Shown here: in pieces, positions 1-8,764 of the stretch
Layout: the number at the start of each line of letters is the position of its first letter
Numbering within the stretch: the stretch's first letter is position 1
Source of the DNA: Rubrivivax albus
GTDB taxonomy: Bacteria > Pseudomonadota > Gammaproteobacteria > Burkholderiales > Burkholderiaceae_C
DNA: 64,000 bases
Direction of reading: 5' to 3'
NCBI RefSeq assembly: GCF_004016515.1
Contig: NZ_SACT01000002.1
Coordinates: 806,001-870,000 of the forward strand
The notes under the pieces: generated by a model
What the model saw: the letters and a program-made list of their open reading frames with translations, nothing else
Database searches by the model: none
What the model was told of the DNA's origin: nothing
Position numbers and translations under genes: made by a program

Positions 1-414
1 CTCGTCCTCGCGCTCAATGGGCTGGCCCACCGGCAGCAGGAAATTGCGGCCCTTGACCTGCACGCCATGCCCGGCGAAGTAGAACAGGCCGATGCTGTCG
101 CCCTTGAGGCGGTCGCCGAAGCTGCGGATGGCGGCGTCCATGCGGCGCTGGTCAACGTCGAGCTGCAGGTCGACCTGGAAGCCGGCGCGCTGCAGTACCT
201 TGGCCATGGCCTGCGCGTCGTTGGCCGGGTTGTCCAGCGGCATCTGCGCGTAGCGGCTGTTGCCGATGACCAGCGCGTGGCGGGACTCCGCGGCCTGCGC
301 GGCCACCGCCCCCGACGCGAGCACCGCCACACACAGCCACGCGGCGCGACGGCGCAACGGTCCCAGCGACGCTGGCAGCCGGAAGGTCGGGGAGGTGAGG
401 GTCTGGAGCTGCAT
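1..414 (-). CDS. Caspase-like (peptidase C14) secreted protein, N-terminal part
   Basis: The gene begins with an ATG at 414 and runs off the left edge of the window, leaving 138 codons and no stop. Residues 1-42 form a signal peptide with a twin-arginine-like basic patch (RRR at 21-23) and a hydrophobic stretch ending AVAAQAAE. Residues 46-60 (HALVIGNSRYAQMPL) and the motif FYFAGHGVQVKGRNFLLP around 111-128 are typical of caspase-fold metacaspases. His116 of the GHG motif would be the catalytic histidine. The catalytic cysteine would lie beyond the edge and cannot be seen. The upstream region holds only an inverted repeat at 513-532. The family call is firm; substrate and role are unknown. 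Confidence 0.8.
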   Translation of the reverse strand, partial: MQLQTLTSPTFRLPASLGPLRRRAAWLCVAVLASGAVAAQAAESRHALVIGNSRYAQMPLDNPANDAQAMAKVLQRAGFQVDLQLDVDQRRMDAAIRSFGDRLKGDSIGLFYFAGHGVQVKGRNFLLPVGQPIEREDE

Positions 415-512
415 CGTCGGCCTCGTCTGTTCGTCGCTCCATGCCCGGAAGGAAACTTCCGGACACGCAAGGATTGCACCACAGGCACCAGCCTAGGGCC
501 TACCCCCCGTAA

Positions 513-532
513 GGGGCGGGAAACCCCGCCCC
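513..532. repeat. GC-rich inverted repeat between two minus-strand genes
   Basis: GGGGCGGG (513-520) is followed by a 4-nt loop and CCCGCCCC (525-532). It lies 55 bp past the stop of the methyltransferase gene and about 100 bp before the caspase-like gene, both on the minus strand. It could be a weak terminator, but no T-run follows on either strand. Confidence 0.4.
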
Positions 533-587
533 TAGTCCTTGGGAGCCGCGGCCGCGCAGCCGCCTCGACCGTGACGGATGCAGCGGT

Positions 588-1229
588 TCAGCCGGGCCGT
601 CGCCAGGCCAGGAAGAGGTTGTTCGCCGGCATGGTCTGCCGGCCCGCCCACTGCAGGCCCACGGCCAGGGCCTCGGCCTGCAGGTCCGCTAGACGCCGCA
701 GTCCCCACGCCGGGTCGCGGGCACGCAGGCTGGCATCGAAGGCCGCGTTGCTGTCGGCCAGCGGCTCGCCGTCGACGACGAAGGGGCCGTACAGCAGCAG
801 CCAGCCGCCGGGGGCGAGCACCGACGCGGCGCCGCGCATCAGCGCTGGTGTCACTGCCCAGGGCGCGATGTGCACGAGGTTGGCCGTAAACACCGCGGTC
901 CACCCGCCGGCCGGGCCGGGGTGCGTTGGCCAGGCATCGCGGCAGACGTCCAGCCGGCGCGGCGGCGCGACGTTGGGCAGGCCCGCACAGCGCGCGGCGA
1001 TGGTCTGCAGCGCCATTGCGTCCACATCGGTCGGCTGCCAGTGCCAGCGCGGGCACGCCGCCGCCAGGTGCGCAGCGTGCTGCCCGGTGCCGCTGGCGAT
1101 TTCCAGCACCGCCGCGTCGGCCGGCAGGTGCGCCGTCAACTGCGCGGCGATCGGGCCGCGGTTGCGTTCTGCCGCCGGGCTGAAGGCCAGGCCGGGCAGG
1201 TCCGGCTGCGGTGCGGCGCGCTCAGTCAT
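588..1229 (-). CDS. DUF938 family class I SAM-dependent methyltransferase
   Basis: This 213-residue protein carries the SAM-binding motif VLEIASGTGQHAAHLA at about 41-56 and the DUF938 signature regions FTANLVHIAPW and GGWLLLYGPF. Length and motif order match the DUF938 family, related to animal METTL26, whose substrate is not established. Its start overlaps the end of the upstream 126-residue hypothetical gene by 8 nt. That gene in turn overlaps a Nudix hydrolase gene by 4 nt, so the three are probably one translationally coupled operon. Nothing in the sequence identifies the methyl acceptor. Confidence 0.85.
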   Translation of the reverse strand: MTERAAPQPDLPGLAFSPAAERNRGPIAAQLTAHLPADAAVLEIASGTGQHAAHLAAACPRWHWQPTDVDAMALQTIAARCAGLPNVAPPRRLDVCRDAWPTHPGPAGGWTAVFTANLVHIAPWAVTPALMRGAASVLAPGGWLLLYGPFVVDGEPLADSNAAFDASLRARDPAWGLRRLADLQAEALAVGLQWAGRQTMPANNLFLAWRRPG

Positions 1230-1602
1230 CGCCAGCCGCCTCGGCGCTGAGCACCAGACGCTGGCGTTTCGCGCCGCCGCCCACCTGCGTCACCGCACGT
1301 AGTCGCAGGGCGCTGCCGGCCGGCAGCGCGCGGCGGCAATGGAAGTCCAGCACGTCGGTGTCGCCGGGGCCGCGGGCGTCGATGCGGCGCGTCCATTCGC
1401 GCCGGCCGTCGATCTCCAGCGTCACGGCCAGCCACGGTTCCCCGGGCGGGGCATCGGCCGCCGGCAGCTTCACGCGGAACTGCAGGTCGAGGTCGAACAG
1501 ACGCTCGCGGCGCAGCACCGGCGGTACGGTCAACACGGCGATGTCGGCCTCGCCGGCATCCACCTGCCAGCGCTCGGGCCCGGGACGACGCACCGCGGTC
1601 AT
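1222..1602 (-). CDS. Hypothetical protein in Nudix/methyltransferase operon
   Basis: The protein has 126 residues and starts at the ATG at 1602, which overlaps the stop of the upstream Nudix gene (ATGA). It has no signal peptide or membrane segment. It reads as a beta-rich soluble domain (for example LFDLDLQFRVKLP and PWLAVTLEIDGRREW) ending in a basic stretch and an acidic tail. I do not recognise a family. The tight overlaps on both sides say it is a real gene in a three-gene operon. The same frame stays open far upstream, but that part is antisense shadow of other genes, so the internal ATG was chosen. Confidence 0.65.
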   Translation of the reverse strand: MTAVRRPGPERWQVDAGEADIAVLTVPPVLRRERLFDLDLQFRVKLPAADAPPGEPWLAVTLEIDGRREWTRRIDARGPGDTDVLDFHCRRALPAGSALRLRAVTQVGGGAKRQRLVLSAEAAGDD

Positions 1603-2093
1603 GCTGCCGCCGGGGCCATCTGCTGCAGGCGCCGCAGCAGGTCGTGCAGGTCCAGCCGCTGCGTCAGCACGGTGGCCAGCCGATGCGTCACGCGCAGCGG
1701 TGCCAGGTCGAAGCGGAACCAGCCGAAGCCGTCCATCTCCGGCTGCGGCTGCCCGCGTGCGTCGCGGAAGCGGCTCTCGCAGTGCAGCGTGGCCGGGTCG
1801 AAGCGCGGCTGCAGTGCGGCGAAGAGGTGCAGGTCCTTGCGCGGCCGGTAGGCCAGGCGGCCGAGGTCGAGCAGCGTGCGGGCGTCCAGCGCAAGGCCGG
1901 TTTCCTCGCGGGTTTCGCGCAGCGCGGCCTGCAGCGGTGTCTCGCCCGGGTCGGGCCGGCCCTTGGGCAGGTCCCAGTGGTCGTGGCCGGTGACGTGGCA
2001 GAGCAGCAGTTCGCCGGCCGGGTTGACGACGACGGTGCCGCAACTCAGCGAGCGCAGGATGGGCGCTTGGAACATGGCCCAAGCATGCCGCAT
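1599..2093 (-). CDS. Nudix hydrolase
   Basis: From ATG 2093 the product is 164 residues; ATG 2075 (MFQAP) is an equally good start. The complete Nudix box GX5EX7REUXEEXGU is visible at about 45-67 (GRPDPGETPLQAALRETREETGL is the region; the key residues are Gly45, Glu51, Arg59-Glu60 and Glu63-Glu64). The preceding HDHWDLPKG is the usual entry strand. The family hydrolyses nucleoside diphosphates linked to another moiety; the substrate cannot be told from sequence. It is the first gene of an operon with the hypothetical protein and the DUF938 methyltransferase. Its upstream neighbour at 2177 is divergent, leaving a short shared promoter region. Confidence 0.88.
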   Translation of the reverse strand: MRHAWAMFQAPILRSLSCGTVVVNPAGELLLCHVTGHDHWDLPKGRPDPGETPLQAALRETREETGLALDARTLLDLGRLAYRPRKDLHLFAALQPRFDPATLHCESRFRDARGQPQPEMDGFGWFRFDLAPLRVTHRLATVLTQRLDLHDLLRRLQQMAPAAA

Positions 2094-2176
2094 GCGCGCG
2101 ACCGTCGCATGACGTCGCCTCTCCGCCCCCCCTGCGCGCCGAAGGTCGGTGTGGAATCCGGTACGCTCCGCCCCCC

Positions 2177-2611
2177 ATGCCGCCCGCCGCCGACCCCCAC
2201 GACCTGCAGCGTTTCGTCGCCGCCCAGGATCCTGTCTGGGACACAGTGGCCGCCGAACTGCGGGCCGGCGACAAGCGCAGCCACTGGATGTGGTTCGTCT
2301 TCCCGCAGCTGGCGGTGCTGGGCCGCAGCGCCACGGCGCGCCACTTCGGCCTGACGGGTCTGGACGACGCCCGCGCCTACGCGGCCCACCCGGTCCTAGG
2401 CGCGCGGCTGCGCGCGGCCTGTGATTGGCTGCTGCAGGCGCCCCCCGGCCGCAGCAGCCTGGACATCCTGGGCCCGCCGGACCACCTGAAGCTGCGCAGT
2501 TCGATGACGCTGTTCGCCGCCGCCGTGCCGAGCGAGCCGCTGTTTGCCGCCGTGCTGGCCCGCTTCGACGGCGGCCAGCCGGACCCGCTGACCCTGGAGG
2601 CGCTGGGTTGA
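2177..2611 (+). CDS. DUF1810 family protein
   Basis: This 144-residue protein has the DUF1810 hallmarks: DLQRFVAAQDPVWDTVAAEL near the N-terminus, the HWMWFVFPQLAVLG motif at about 36-49, and the HPVLGARLRAACDWLL region. The family is widespread, about 140-150 residues long and has no agreed function. The next gene starts with TTG overlapping this stop (TTGA), so the two are probably co-translated. It is divergent from the Nudix gene. Confidence 0.85.
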   Translation: MPPAADPHDLQRFVAAQDPVWDTVAAELRAGDKRSHWMWFVFPQLAVLGRSATARHFGLTGLDDARAYAAHPVLGARLRAACDWLLQAPPGRSSLDILGPPDHLKLRSSMTLFAAAVPSEPLFAAVLARFDGGQPDPLTLEALG

Positions 2612-2931
2612 CGTCGCCAGACCCCCTGCCGCGCGGCCTGCCCGACGACCCGTTCCGGCCCACCAGCCTGCGCCGGCGGCTGGTGATCGCCGGTCTGGCC
2701 CTGGGCACCACGCTGACCATCGGGCTGGCGATGCTGACGCCGCACGCCGCCGCCGTGCGCGCCGCGCTGGCGCTCAAGTTCGCCGAACCGCCGCCGTGCG
2801 CGCCGGGGCAGCTGCGGGGCTGCGTGGGCGGCATGATGGACATCGTCGTGCTGCCGGCCTCCGCACCGGCCGCCTCTGCGGCGTCGGCCGCCGCGCCCGG
2901 GCCGACGTCGCCAGCCTCCGGCGGCGGCTGA
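2608..2931 (+). CDS. Small single-pass membrane protein, hypothetical
   Basis: The gene starts at TTG 2608 inside the stop of the DUF1810 gene and encodes 107 residues. One membrane segment (LVIAGLALGTTLTIGLAML, about 27-45) follows a basic cytoplasmic start (RRR). A short periplasmic-looking region with two cysteines (PPPCAPGQLRGC) and an Ala/Pro/Ser-rich tail follow. No family is recognised. The start choice rests on translational coupling and on the frame being closed shortly upstream of usable ATGs. Confidence 0.55.
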   Translation: MTSPDPLPRGLPDDPFRPTSLRRRLVIAGLALGTTLTIGLAMLTPHAAAVRAALALKFAEPPPCAPGQLRGCVGGMMDIVVLPASAPAASAASAAAPGPTSPASGGG

Positions 2932-3007
2932 ACCGCGGGCTGCGCGGGCGCACCCCGGTTGACGGCCCCCGGCCTTGCCGGGAGCATCGCGCCCACGGGA
3001 GGAGTCG

Positions 3008-4660
3008 ATGGACCTGGCCTGCGTGGCCGACAGCGCCTGGCGCAGCCTGAACCAGGTGATGGTGTTCGGCGCCGGCGTGTTCGTGCTGCTGATGTTCGTG
3101 GTGTCGACACTGGGCACGCCGCTGGTCATGTGGCTGTACCGGCGGCGGGTGGTGGCGCTGATGTCGGCGCGCGACGATGCCGAGCGCGACGAGGTCGACG
3201 CCGACGCGCTGCCGGCCCATGGCCGTGCGGAGGCCGCCCCGTTGGCGCCCGGGCAGCTCGCCATCGAGGCCGCGGCGCGTCAGAAGCGCCTGCGCAACGT
3301 GCTGGTGGCCGCGTGCGCGGTGTACTCGCTGGTGGCCGGGCTGATGATGACCTTCTCGCCCGACGTGGTGCTGGATGCCAAGGCCGCCGCGGCGCTGCCC
3401 GACCGCACGCCGCTGCAGTGGGGGCTGACCGTGCTCTTCGACGCGCTGCTGGTCGGTGCGCTGTGCATGCCCATCGTGCTCATCGGCACCGCCCACCCGC
3501 GCTTCACGCGCCTGTACTGGCGCCGTTTCGTGCCGCTGTTCCTGGCCGCAGCCGCGCTGCGCTGGTCGGTGCACACCGACGGCAGCGAGGGCGCCACGCT
3601 GGGCATGGCCTTCATCGCGCTGTTCCTCGGCGGCTGCTTCGTCGCGCTGTTCTGGGTGGCCGTGGCGCGGCGCCACGCGCGCCAGGTGGCACCGCTGCTC
3701 AACGTGCTGATGGGCACGCTGTACGCCGGCATGGCAGGTGTGCTGTGGGTGCTGCTGGTGGTGGGACGCTGCGCCGACGAGGCCACACTGGGCTTGGCCG
3801 TGCTGGCGGCGCTGGTGCCGGCGCTGGGCACGGCCTGGTTCGCGTGGCGGCTGGTGCACTGGCTGAGCCAGCGCTACGAGCGCAAGGCCGTCAGCGACGC
3901 GCAGTTGCAGACGGGCAGCTGGCTGCTGACGCTGACGGTGTTCGTCGCCCTGGCGGTACTGGGCTTCGAGCGCGAGGCCAGCGGCCCATGGCTGCCGCTG
4001 CTGCTGGCGGCCAACGTGGTGGCGCTGGCCGTGTACGCGGTGGGCCTGCATCGCGTACCGGCGTGGCCGCAGCCGCGTTCGCTGCTGCTGCTGCGCGTGT
4101 TCGCCCACGACGAACGCGGTGAACGCCTGCTCGACGAGACCGCCTTCCGCTGGCGCTTCATCGGCCCCATCCACATGATCGGCGGGCCCGACATGGCGCA
4201 GCAGACGCTGGACCCACACGAGCTGCTGGCCTTCATCCGCGGCCGGGCGCGCGAGCAGTTCGTCACCACGCGCGAGCAGCTGGCGCAGCGCGTCGAGACG
4301 CTGGACCTGCACCCCGACCCCGACCGCCGCTACCGCGTCAACGAGCTGTTCTGCTTCGCCAACGTCTGGCAGGCCGGCGTGCAGGCACTGCTGGCGCGCA
4401 GCGACGTGGTGCTGCTGGACTTGCGCGGCTTCACCCGCCGGCGCGACGGCACGGCCTACGAGATCGGCCTGCTCGCGCGCGAAGGCGCGCTGCCACGCAC
4501 CGTGTGCCTGGTCGACGAAGGCACGGACGTGGCGGCGGTGCAGGCCATCGTCGCGGCACAGGGGCACACGGCGTTCGACCAGGCCCGCGTGCTGACCGCC
4601 GACGGTGCGCTCGACGCCAAGGCGCTGTTCTCGGCACTGGCGGGCGCGGCCTCGGCCTAG
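3008..4660 (+). CDS. Polytopic membrane protein with soluble Rossmann-like C-terminal domain
   Basis: ATG 3008 is preceded by GGAGGA and gives 550 residues. The first 350 hold about eight or nine hydrophobic segments (for example MVFGAGVFVLLMFVVSTLG near 18-36 and FVALAVLGF near 305-313). The last 190 are soluble, beginning LLLLRVFAHDERGERLLDE and containing VVLLDLRGFTRRRDGTAYEIG, an alternating strand-helix pattern with an acidic/glutamate motif like TIR-type or nucleoside deoxyribosyltransferase-like folds. I do not recognise a named family. A role as a membrane-tethered enzyme or sensor is inference only. It converges with the CoA-transferase gene (4-nt overlap of ends). Confidence 0.75.
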   Translation: MDLACVADSAWRSLNQVMVFGAGVFVLLMFVVSTLGTPLVMWLYRRRVVALMSARDDAERDEVDADALPAHGRAEAAPLAPGQLAIEAAARQKRLRNVLVAACAVYSLVAGLMMTFSPDVVLDAKAAAALPDRTPLQWGLTVLFDALLVGALCMPIVLIGTAHPRFTRLYWRRFVPLFLAAAALRWSVHTDGSEGATLGMAFIALFLGGCFVALFWVAVARRHARQVAPLLNVLMGTLYAGMAGVLWVLLVVGRCADEATLGLAVLAALVPALGTAWFAWRLVHWLSQRYERKAVSDAQLQTGSWLLTLTVFVALAVLGFEREASGPWLPLLLAANVVALAVYAVGLHRVPAWPQPRSLLLLRVFAHDERGERLLDETAFRWRFIGPIHMIGGPDMAQQTLDPHELLAFIRGRAREQFVTTREQLAQRVETLDLHPDPDRRYRVNELFCFANVWQAGVQALLARSDVVLLDLRGFTRRRDGTAYEIGLLAREGALPRTVCLVDEGTDVAAVQAIVAAQGHTAFDQARVLTADGALDAKALFSALAGAASA

Positions 4661-5844
4661 GTGTTCGGCACCTCCGGCGCGGGCCAGCCCTGCCCGGCCA
4701 GCTGGTCGTCGTGCGCGCCCAGGGTCGGCGCCGGGGTGCGCAGCCGTCCCGGCGTGGCCGACAGCTTGGGCACGATGCCCGGCACCTTCAGCGGCCGGCC
4801 GGCGTGGTCCTGCGTCTGCACGACCATGCCGCGCGCCTGGTACTGCGGGTCAGCGGCGATGTCGGCCACGGTGTAGATGCGCCCGGCCGGCACCTGGGCC
4901 GCATCCAGCGTGGCCAGCACGTGCTCGATCGGGTGCTGCGCCGTCCAGTCGCCGATGGCGCCGTCGATCTCCGCCACCCGCGCCACGCGCCCGGTGTTGC
5001 CCTGCAGGCCGGGGTCGACGGCCAGATCGGCGCGGCCGATGGCCGTCATCAACCGGCGGAAGATGCCGTCGCCATTGCCGGCCACCAGCACCCAGGCGCC
5101 ATCGGCACAGCGGTAGGCATTGCTGGGCGCGATGCCCGGCAGCGCGCTGCCCGCGGGCTGGCGCACCACGTCGAAGGCGTCGTACTCGGGCAGCAGGCTC
5201 TCCATCACGTTGAACACCGCCTCGTACAGCGCCACGTCGACAACCTGCCCCTGGCCGCCGTGGACCTCGCGGTGGCGCAGCGCCGTGAGCACGCCGATCA
5301 CGCCGTGCAGCGCCGCCAGCGTGTCGCCGAGGCTCACGCCCACGCGCACCGGCACGCGGCCGGGCTCGGCCGTCAGGTGGCGCAGGCCGCCCATGGCCTC
5401 GGCGATGACGCCGAAGCCCGGCTTGCCGGCGTACGGCCCGGTCTGCCCGTAGCCGGAGATGCGCAGCATGATCAGCCCGGGGTTCAGCGCGTGCAGCGCG
5501 TCCCAGCCCAGGCCCCAGCCTTCCAGCGTGCCGGGCTTGAAGTTCTCGATCAGCACGTCGGCCTCGGCCGCCAGCGCGCGCACCACGGCCTGACCTTCCG
5601 GCGTGCGCAGGTCCAGCGCCACGCTGCGCTTGTTGCGCGACTGCACCTCCCACCACACCGAGGTGCCCTCGCGCAGCAGCCGCCACTGGCGCAGCGGGTC
5701 GCCGCCGGCCGGAGGCTCGACCTTGATCACGTCGGCACCGAAGTCGGCCAGGGTCTTGCCGGCAAACGGGCCGGCGATCAGCTGGCCGAGTTCCAGCACC
5801 TTGACGCCGCTCAGGGCGTCCATGGACATGTTCGTGTCTGCCAT
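4657..5844 (-). CDS. Family III CoA-transferase (CaiB/BaiF type)
   Basis: This 395-residue protein from ATG 5844 (an earlier in-frame start at 5898 would overlap the divergent slyX) has the family N-terminus GVKVLELGQLIAGPFAGKTLADFGADVIKVE, then NKRSVALDLRTPEGQ and ENFKPGTLEGWGLG. Such enzymes move CoA between carboxylic acids. The segment around 142-153 reads PGFGVIAEAMGG, whereas formyl-CoA transferase has a catalytic aspartate where Gly145 sits here. This may mark a subgroup with different chemistry or an alignment subtlety. It stands alone; the nearby crotonase gene suggests acyl-CoA metabolism. Confidence 0.88.
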   Translation of the reverse strand: MADTNMSMDALSGVKVLELGQLIAGPFAGKTLADFGADVIKVEPPAGGDPLRQWRLLREGTSVWWEVQSRNKRSVALDLRTPEGQAVVRALAAEADVLIENFKPGTLEGWGLGWDALHALNPGLIMLRISGYGQTGPYAGKPGFGVIAEAMGGLRHLTAEPGRVPVRVGVSLGDTLAALHGVIGVLTALRHREVHGGQGQVVDVALYEAVFNVMESLLPEYDAFDVVRQPAGSALPGIAPSNAYRCADGAWVLVAGNGDGIFRRLMTAIGRADLAVDPGLQGNTGRVARVAEIDGAIGDWTAQHPIEHVLATLDAAQVPAGRIYTVADIAADPQYQARGMVVQTQDHAGRPLKVPGIVPKLSATPGRLRTPAPTLGAHDDQLAGQGWPAPEVPNT

Positions 5845-5876
5845 GGCCGCAAGCGTAGCGCCGCTACGATGGCCGG

Positions 5877-6113
5877 ATGACGCACGCTCCACCACCAAGC
5901 CCCGACGACAGGCTGGAAGAACGCCTGGTCGACCTCGAGCTCAAGGCCAGCTGGGCTGACGATCTGCTGGAGGCGCTCAACGCGACGGTGGCACGGCAGC
6001 AGCTGCAGATCGATACGCTGAGCCGCGCCCTTGCCGAGTTGCGCACCCAGGTGGCCGCCGGGCCAGGCGACGCACCGCGCAGCCTGCGCGACGACCTGCC
6101 GCCCCACTACTGA
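5877..6113 (+). CDS. slyX: SlyX family protein
   Basis: The 78-residue product is an almost wholly helical coiled-coil (LEERLVDLELKASWADDLLEALNATVARQQLQIDTLSRALAELR) with the conserved C-terminal PPHY. That is the SlyX pattern and length. Its cellular role is not established beyond genetic links in enteric bacteria. It is divergent from the CoA-transferase (32 bp between starts) and is followed after 14 bp by the crotonase gene, probably in one transcript. Confidence 0.85.
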   Translation: MTHAPPPSPDDRLEERLVDLELKASWADDLLEALNATVARQQLQIDTLSRALAELRTQVAAGPGDAPRSLRDDLPPHY

Positions 6114-6127
6114 CTGGAAGCCTCCCG

Positions 6128-6937
6128 ATGTCCGCCCACGACGCCACCCCCGAAGGCCGCATCACCAGCGAAGCCCGCGACGGCCTGCTGCTGATCGGCA
6201 TCGACCGCCCGGCCAAGCGCAACGGCTTCACGCCGGCCATGTTCCGCCAGCTGGCCGAGGCCTACACGCGGCTGGACGACGACCCGGCGCTGCGCGCGGG
6301 CGTGCTGTTCGCGCACGGTGCGCACTTCACCGCCGGGCTGGACCTGCCATCCTTCGCGCCGCTGATGCAGCGTGGCGAGAAGGCCTTCGACTTCGGTCTC
6401 GTCGAGCCCACCGACCTGGGCACCCCCGGCTACCGGCGGCGCACCAAGCCGATGGTCTGCGCCGTGCAGGGCATCACCTACACGCTGGGCATCGAGCTGA
6501 TGCTGGCCGCGGACATCGTGGTCGCTGCCGACGACTGCCGCTTCAGCCAGCTGGAGGTGCAGCGCGGCATCATGGCCACCGGCGGTGCCACGCTGCGCAT
6601 GGCCGAACGCGCCGGCCTGGGCAACGCACTGCTGCACCTGCTCACGGCCGACGTGTTCGACGCCGCCGAGGCGCTGCGGCTGAACTTCGTGCAGAAGGTG
6701 GTGCCCGCGGGCACGCAGCGGGACGTGGCCATCGGCATCGCCGAGGCGATTGCCGCGCAGGCGCCACTGGCCGTGGTGGCCACGCGCCAGAACGCGCTGA
6801 AGGCGGTGGAGCAGGGCCCGCTGGCGGCGATGCATGAGTTCATCGCCACCCAGCAGCGGCTGGCGCAGTCCGACGACGCGGCCGAAGGCGTGCGCGCCTT
6901 CGTCGAGAAGCGGCCGGCGCGGTTCCAGGGGCGCTGA
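6128..6937 (+). CDS. Enoyl-CoA hydratase/isomerase family (crotonase)
   Basis: The 269-residue protein has the crotonase fold markers: an early GIDRPAKRNGFTPAMF strand-helix, oxyanion-hole regions AHGAHFTAGLDL (about 62-73) and VQGITYTLGIELMLAADIVVAA (about 114-135), and a C-terminal helix. The position often holding catalytic Glu/Asp in hydratases reads QLEVQRGIMATGG, so hydratase activity cannot be assumed. ATG 6128 follows slyX by 14 bp. Substrate is unknown; the neighbouring CoA-transferase makes an acyl-CoA pathway plausible. Confidence 0.88.
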   Translation: MSAHDATPEGRITSEARDGLLLIGIDRPAKRNGFTPAMFRQLAEAYTRLDDDPALRAGVLFAHGAHFTAGLDLPSFAPLMQRGEKAFDFGLVEPTDLGTPGYRRRTKPMVCAVQGITYTLGIELMLAADIVVAADDCRFSQLEVQRGIMATGGATLRMAERAGLGNALLHLLTADVFDAAEALRLNFVQKVVPAGTQRDVAIGIAEAIAAQAPLAVVATRQNALKAVEQGPLAAMHEFIATQQRLAQSDDAAEGVRAFVEKRPARFQGR

Positions 6938-6953
6938 GGCGTCGTCGCATCCG

Positions 6954-7940
6954 ATGCCTGGCAGCCGTCCTCGCCGGATCTTCCTGCTCGGCGCCACCGG
7001 CACCATCGGCCAGGCCACGGCGCGGGCGTTGGCGGCACGCGGGCACGAGGTGGTGGCGCTGGTGCGGCCGGGCGGCGACCCGGCCGTTCGCCAGGCGCTG
7101 GCCGCTGCCGGCGTGGTGCTGCGCGACGGCGATGTGCTGGACGCCGGATCGCTGCAGCGCGACGGCCTGCGCGGCGAACGCTTCGACGCCGCGGTGTCGT
7201 GCCTCGCGTCGCGCAACGGCGTGCCGGCCGACGCCTGGGCGGTGGACCACCGTGCCCATGTGCAGGCGCTGACGGCACTGCGCGACGCCGGCGCGGAACA
7301 CTTCGTCCTCCTGTCGGCCATCTGCGTGCAGAAGCCGCGCCTGGCCTTCCAGCAGGCCAAGCTGGCCTTCGAGCGCGAACTGGCCGCCAGCGGCCTGCGC
7401 CACAGCATCGTGCGGCCCACGGCCTTCTTCAAGTCGCTGTCGGGTCAGGTGGCGCGGGTGCAGGCCGGCAAGCCCTTCCTGCTCTTCGGCAACGGCCGCC
7501 TGACCGCCTGCAAGCCGATCGCCGACGAGGACCTGGCCGACTACCTCGCCGGCTGCCTGGACGACCCGGCACGTTGGGACCGCGTGCTGCCCATCGGCGG
7601 CCCCGGCCCGGCGATCACGCCGCGCGAACAGGGCGAGCTGCTGTGCCGCCTGGCCGGCCGCCCGCCGTGCTTTCGCAGTGTGCCTCCGGGCTTGCTGCGC
7701 GGCATCGCCGGCATGCTGGACCTGGCCGCGCGCGTGCGCCCGGTACTGGCGGCCAAGGCCGAGCTGGCGCGCATCGGCCACTACTACGCCACCGAGTCCA
7801 TGCTGGTGTGGGACATGCAGGCGCAGCGCTACGACGCCGACGCCACACCCGCCTGGGGCACGCGGACGCTGGCAGATCACTATGCGCAGCTGCTGCGCGG
7901 GGAAGGCCATGCCGATCTCGGCGCGCACCGTGTCTTCTAG
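6954..7940 (+). CDS. bciA: Divinyl (proto)chlorophyllide 8-vinyl reductase, BciA type
   Basis: The 328-residue protein opens with the NAD(P)-binding motif FLLGATGTIGQATARAL. It then follows the plant DVR/BciA pattern closely: SCLASRNGVPADAWAVD, HFVLLSAICVQKPRLAFQQAK, SIVRPTAFFKSLSGQV, GRLTACKPIADEDLADY, VLPIGGPGPAITPREQGELL and GHYYATESMLVWD. BciA reduces the C8 vinyl group of divinyl chlorophyllide during (bacterio)chlorophyll synthesis, using NADPH. It is not next to other photosynthesis genes here. ATG 6954 was chosen over longer frames because the Rossmann motif starts a few residues later and the upstream extension overlaps the crotonase. The main doubt is that relatives of unknown function share this fold. 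Confidence 0.8.
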   Translation: MPGSRPRRIFLLGATGTIGQATARALAARGHEVVALVRPGGDPAVRQALAAAGVVLRDGDVLDAGSLQRDGLRGERFDAAVSCLASRNGVPADAWAVDHRAHVQALTALRDAGAEHFVLLSAICVQKPRLAFQQAKLAFERELAASGLRHSIVRPTAFFKSLSGQVARVQAGKPFLLFGNGRLTACKPIADEDLADYLAGCLDDPARWDRVLPIGGPGPAITPREQGELLCRLAGRPPCFRSVPPGLLRGIAGMLDLAARVRPVLAAKAELARIGHYYATESMLVWDMQAQRYDADATPAWGTRTLADHYAQLLRGEGHADLGAHRVF

Positions 7941-7997
7941 AAGGCTGCCGGGGCTCGAGAGGGCCGACAATCGTCGCGTCTCCGGAGTGAGGGCCGC

Positions 7998-8732
<735 letters not shown>

Positions 8733-8764
8733 GCGCCGCAGAAACGTTCCGCCGGACAACGCCG

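Noticed and set aside
513..532. Inverted repeat as a firm terminator
   Set aside because: No T-run follows on either strand; kept only as a repeat with low confidence.
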